Assembly: GCF_040448685.1 (NCBI RefSeq)
Contig: NZ_CP159290.1
Coordinates: 4,092,001-4,156,000 of the forward strand
Direction of reading: 5' to 3'
DNA: 64,000 nucleotides
DNA from: Cellulosimicrobium sp. ES-005
GTDB taxonomy: Bacteria > Actinomycetota > Actinomycetes > Actinomycetales > Cellulomonadaceae
Positions 63,243 through 64,000 of this stretch are shown in pieces. Within the stretch, counting starts at the first letter, position 1. Each line of letters begins with the position of its first letter. A program made the translations under genes and the position numbers. The notes under the pieces are model-generated. The model was not told the DNA's origin. It made no database searches and saw nothing but the letters and a program-made list of their open reading frames with translations.

Positions 63243-64000
63243 CCGCCGCCCGCACCGACCGTCGTGTCGTCGCGCTCGCCACCTGGGCCGTGTTCGCGGT
63301 CTTCTTCCTCAACGGCTTCAACTTCGCGACCTGGGCGTCCCGCCTGCCCGCGGTCCGGGACTCCCTCGGCTTCACCGAGGCCCAGATGGGCCTCCTGCTG
63401 CTCTTCATGGCCGTCGGCTCGCTGCTCGCGCTGCCGCTCTCCGGCATGGTCGTGCAGCGGCTCGGCGCGTCGAAGGCGGTCACGCTGTTCGCCGTGACCA
63501 ACGTCGTCGGCCTCGTCACCGCCGTCACGGGCGTGGCCACGGGGGAGGACGTCGTCGTGCGGGTCGGGCTCTTCCTCGCCGGCATCGGCACGGGCGTGTG
63601 GGACGCGGCGATGAACCTCGAGGGCGCCGCCGTCGAGCAGCGGCTCGGCAAGGCGATCATGCCGCGCTTCCACGCCGGGTTCTCGTTCGGCACCATGGCG
63701 GGCGCGGGCGTCGGGGCCCTCATGGCCGCGCTGCACGTCCCGGTCCAGGCGCACCTCACGGCCGCCGTCGTGCTGAGCCTCCTCGGCGTCCTGTGGTGCG
63801 TGCGGTTCTTCCTCCCGGCCGGGCAGGTGGACCACGCCGTCGTCGACGCGTCGGAGGACGCCGCGGGCGCGGACCCCGCCGCCGCGGCCGGGAGCGGCGC
63901 ACCCCTCACCGCGTCGGAGAACGCGCGCGGCGCGCTCAGCGCGTGGACCGAGCCGCGCACGCTCCTCATCGGGCTCGTCGTCCTCGCCGCCGCGCTCACC
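63239..64000 (+). CDS. MFS transporter, YbjJ type (2), cut by the window end
   Basis: Paralogue of the preceding transporter, of which 254 residues are in view. It shares the same plan: VFAVFFLNGFNFATWASRLPAVRDSLG for helix 1, VVQRLGASKAV for the A-loop, GTGVWDAAMNLEGAAVEQRLGKAIMPRFHAGFSFG for helix 4-5, and SAWTEPRTLLIGLVVLAAAL opening the second half, nearly the same as SAWREPRTLLIGLVILSAAL in the first copy. GAGGAG lies 9 bases before the ATG, which overlaps the previous stop. Probably a tandem duplication. Confidence 0.9.
   Translation, partial: MTAARTDRRVVALATWAVFAVFFLNGFNFATWASRLPAVRDSLGFTEAQMGLLLLFMAVGSLLALPLSGMVVQRLGASKAVTLFAVTNVVGLVTAVTGVATGEDVVVRVGLFLAGIGTGVWDAAMNLEGAAVEQRLGKAIMPRFHAGFSFGTMAGAGVGALMAALHVPVQAHLTAAVVLSLLGVLWCVRFFLPAGQVDHAVVDASEDAAGADPAAAAGSGAPLTASENARGALSAWTEPRTLLIGLVVLAAALT

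Overview
The window is very GC-rich and densely coded, with many GTG starts and long runs of genes joined by ATGA, GTGA or TGATG overlaps. It carries menaquinone genes, a 14-subunit type I NADH dehydrogenase with prenyl-chain genes at both ends, a WXG100/FtsK secretion locus, and the tRNA-Thr, tRNA-Met, rpmG, hadA, hadB order. All of this fits an actinomycete, most likely of the order Micrococcales (Cellulomonas, Cellulosimicrobium or Promicromonospora relatives). Genus is an inference. A CebR/CelR-like operator fits a plant-polysaccharide degrader.

Layout. 181-3008: a GNAT acetyltransferase and two divergent menaquinone genes (isochorismate synthase, demethylmenaquinone methyltransferase). 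3152-6046: a five-gene exported-protein operon with three small proteins bearing SipW-type leaders, an ER-type (Ser/His) signal peptidase and a protein ending in a LAxTG sorting signal. 6359-25764: geranylgeranyl-reductase-like protein, nuoA to nuoN, and a polyprenyl diphosphate synthase. These together make the membrane quinone and the complex that reduces it. A perfect TGTGA-N6-TCACA site lies upstream.

26072-49454 is the most unusual part. It holds a 2022-residue membrane-anchored Ig-like/Fn3 protein, a MoxR ATPase, a DUF58 protein, a transglutaminase-fold membrane protein that lacks its catalytic Cys and Asp, an RDD-FHA protein, a PP2C phosphatase, a zinc-ribbon FHA protein, a transmembrane Ser/Thr kinase, an FHA-like/winged-helix protein, a ubiquitin-like-FHA-FtsK/EccC fusion, one WXG100 protein and an LpqN-like protein. 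The first nine resemble the PFNA cluster named from bifidobacteria (kinase, fibronectin, ATPase). Here they run straight into a minimal type VII secretion module with no EccB, EccD, EccE, mycosin, EssA, EssB or EsaA. A near-identical inverted repeat precedes both the first gene of the locus and the WXG100 gene.

49672-56906: ferredoxin-NADP reductase, HtpX protease, a small membrane protein, a HAD phosphatase with YajQ, a RarD-type permease, tRNA-Tyr, tRNA-Thr, tRNA-Met, rpmG and two MaoC/Had dehydratases. 56997-64000: a sigma-70-family factor with a putative membrane partner, divergent from a Tat-exported (alpha/alpha)-barrel protein whose promoter contains a CebR-like operator. Then come a LacI regulator and, divergent from it, two tandem YbjJ-type MFS transporters with a pair of identical 14-bp palindromes at the head of the first. 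The second transporter runs off the window end.
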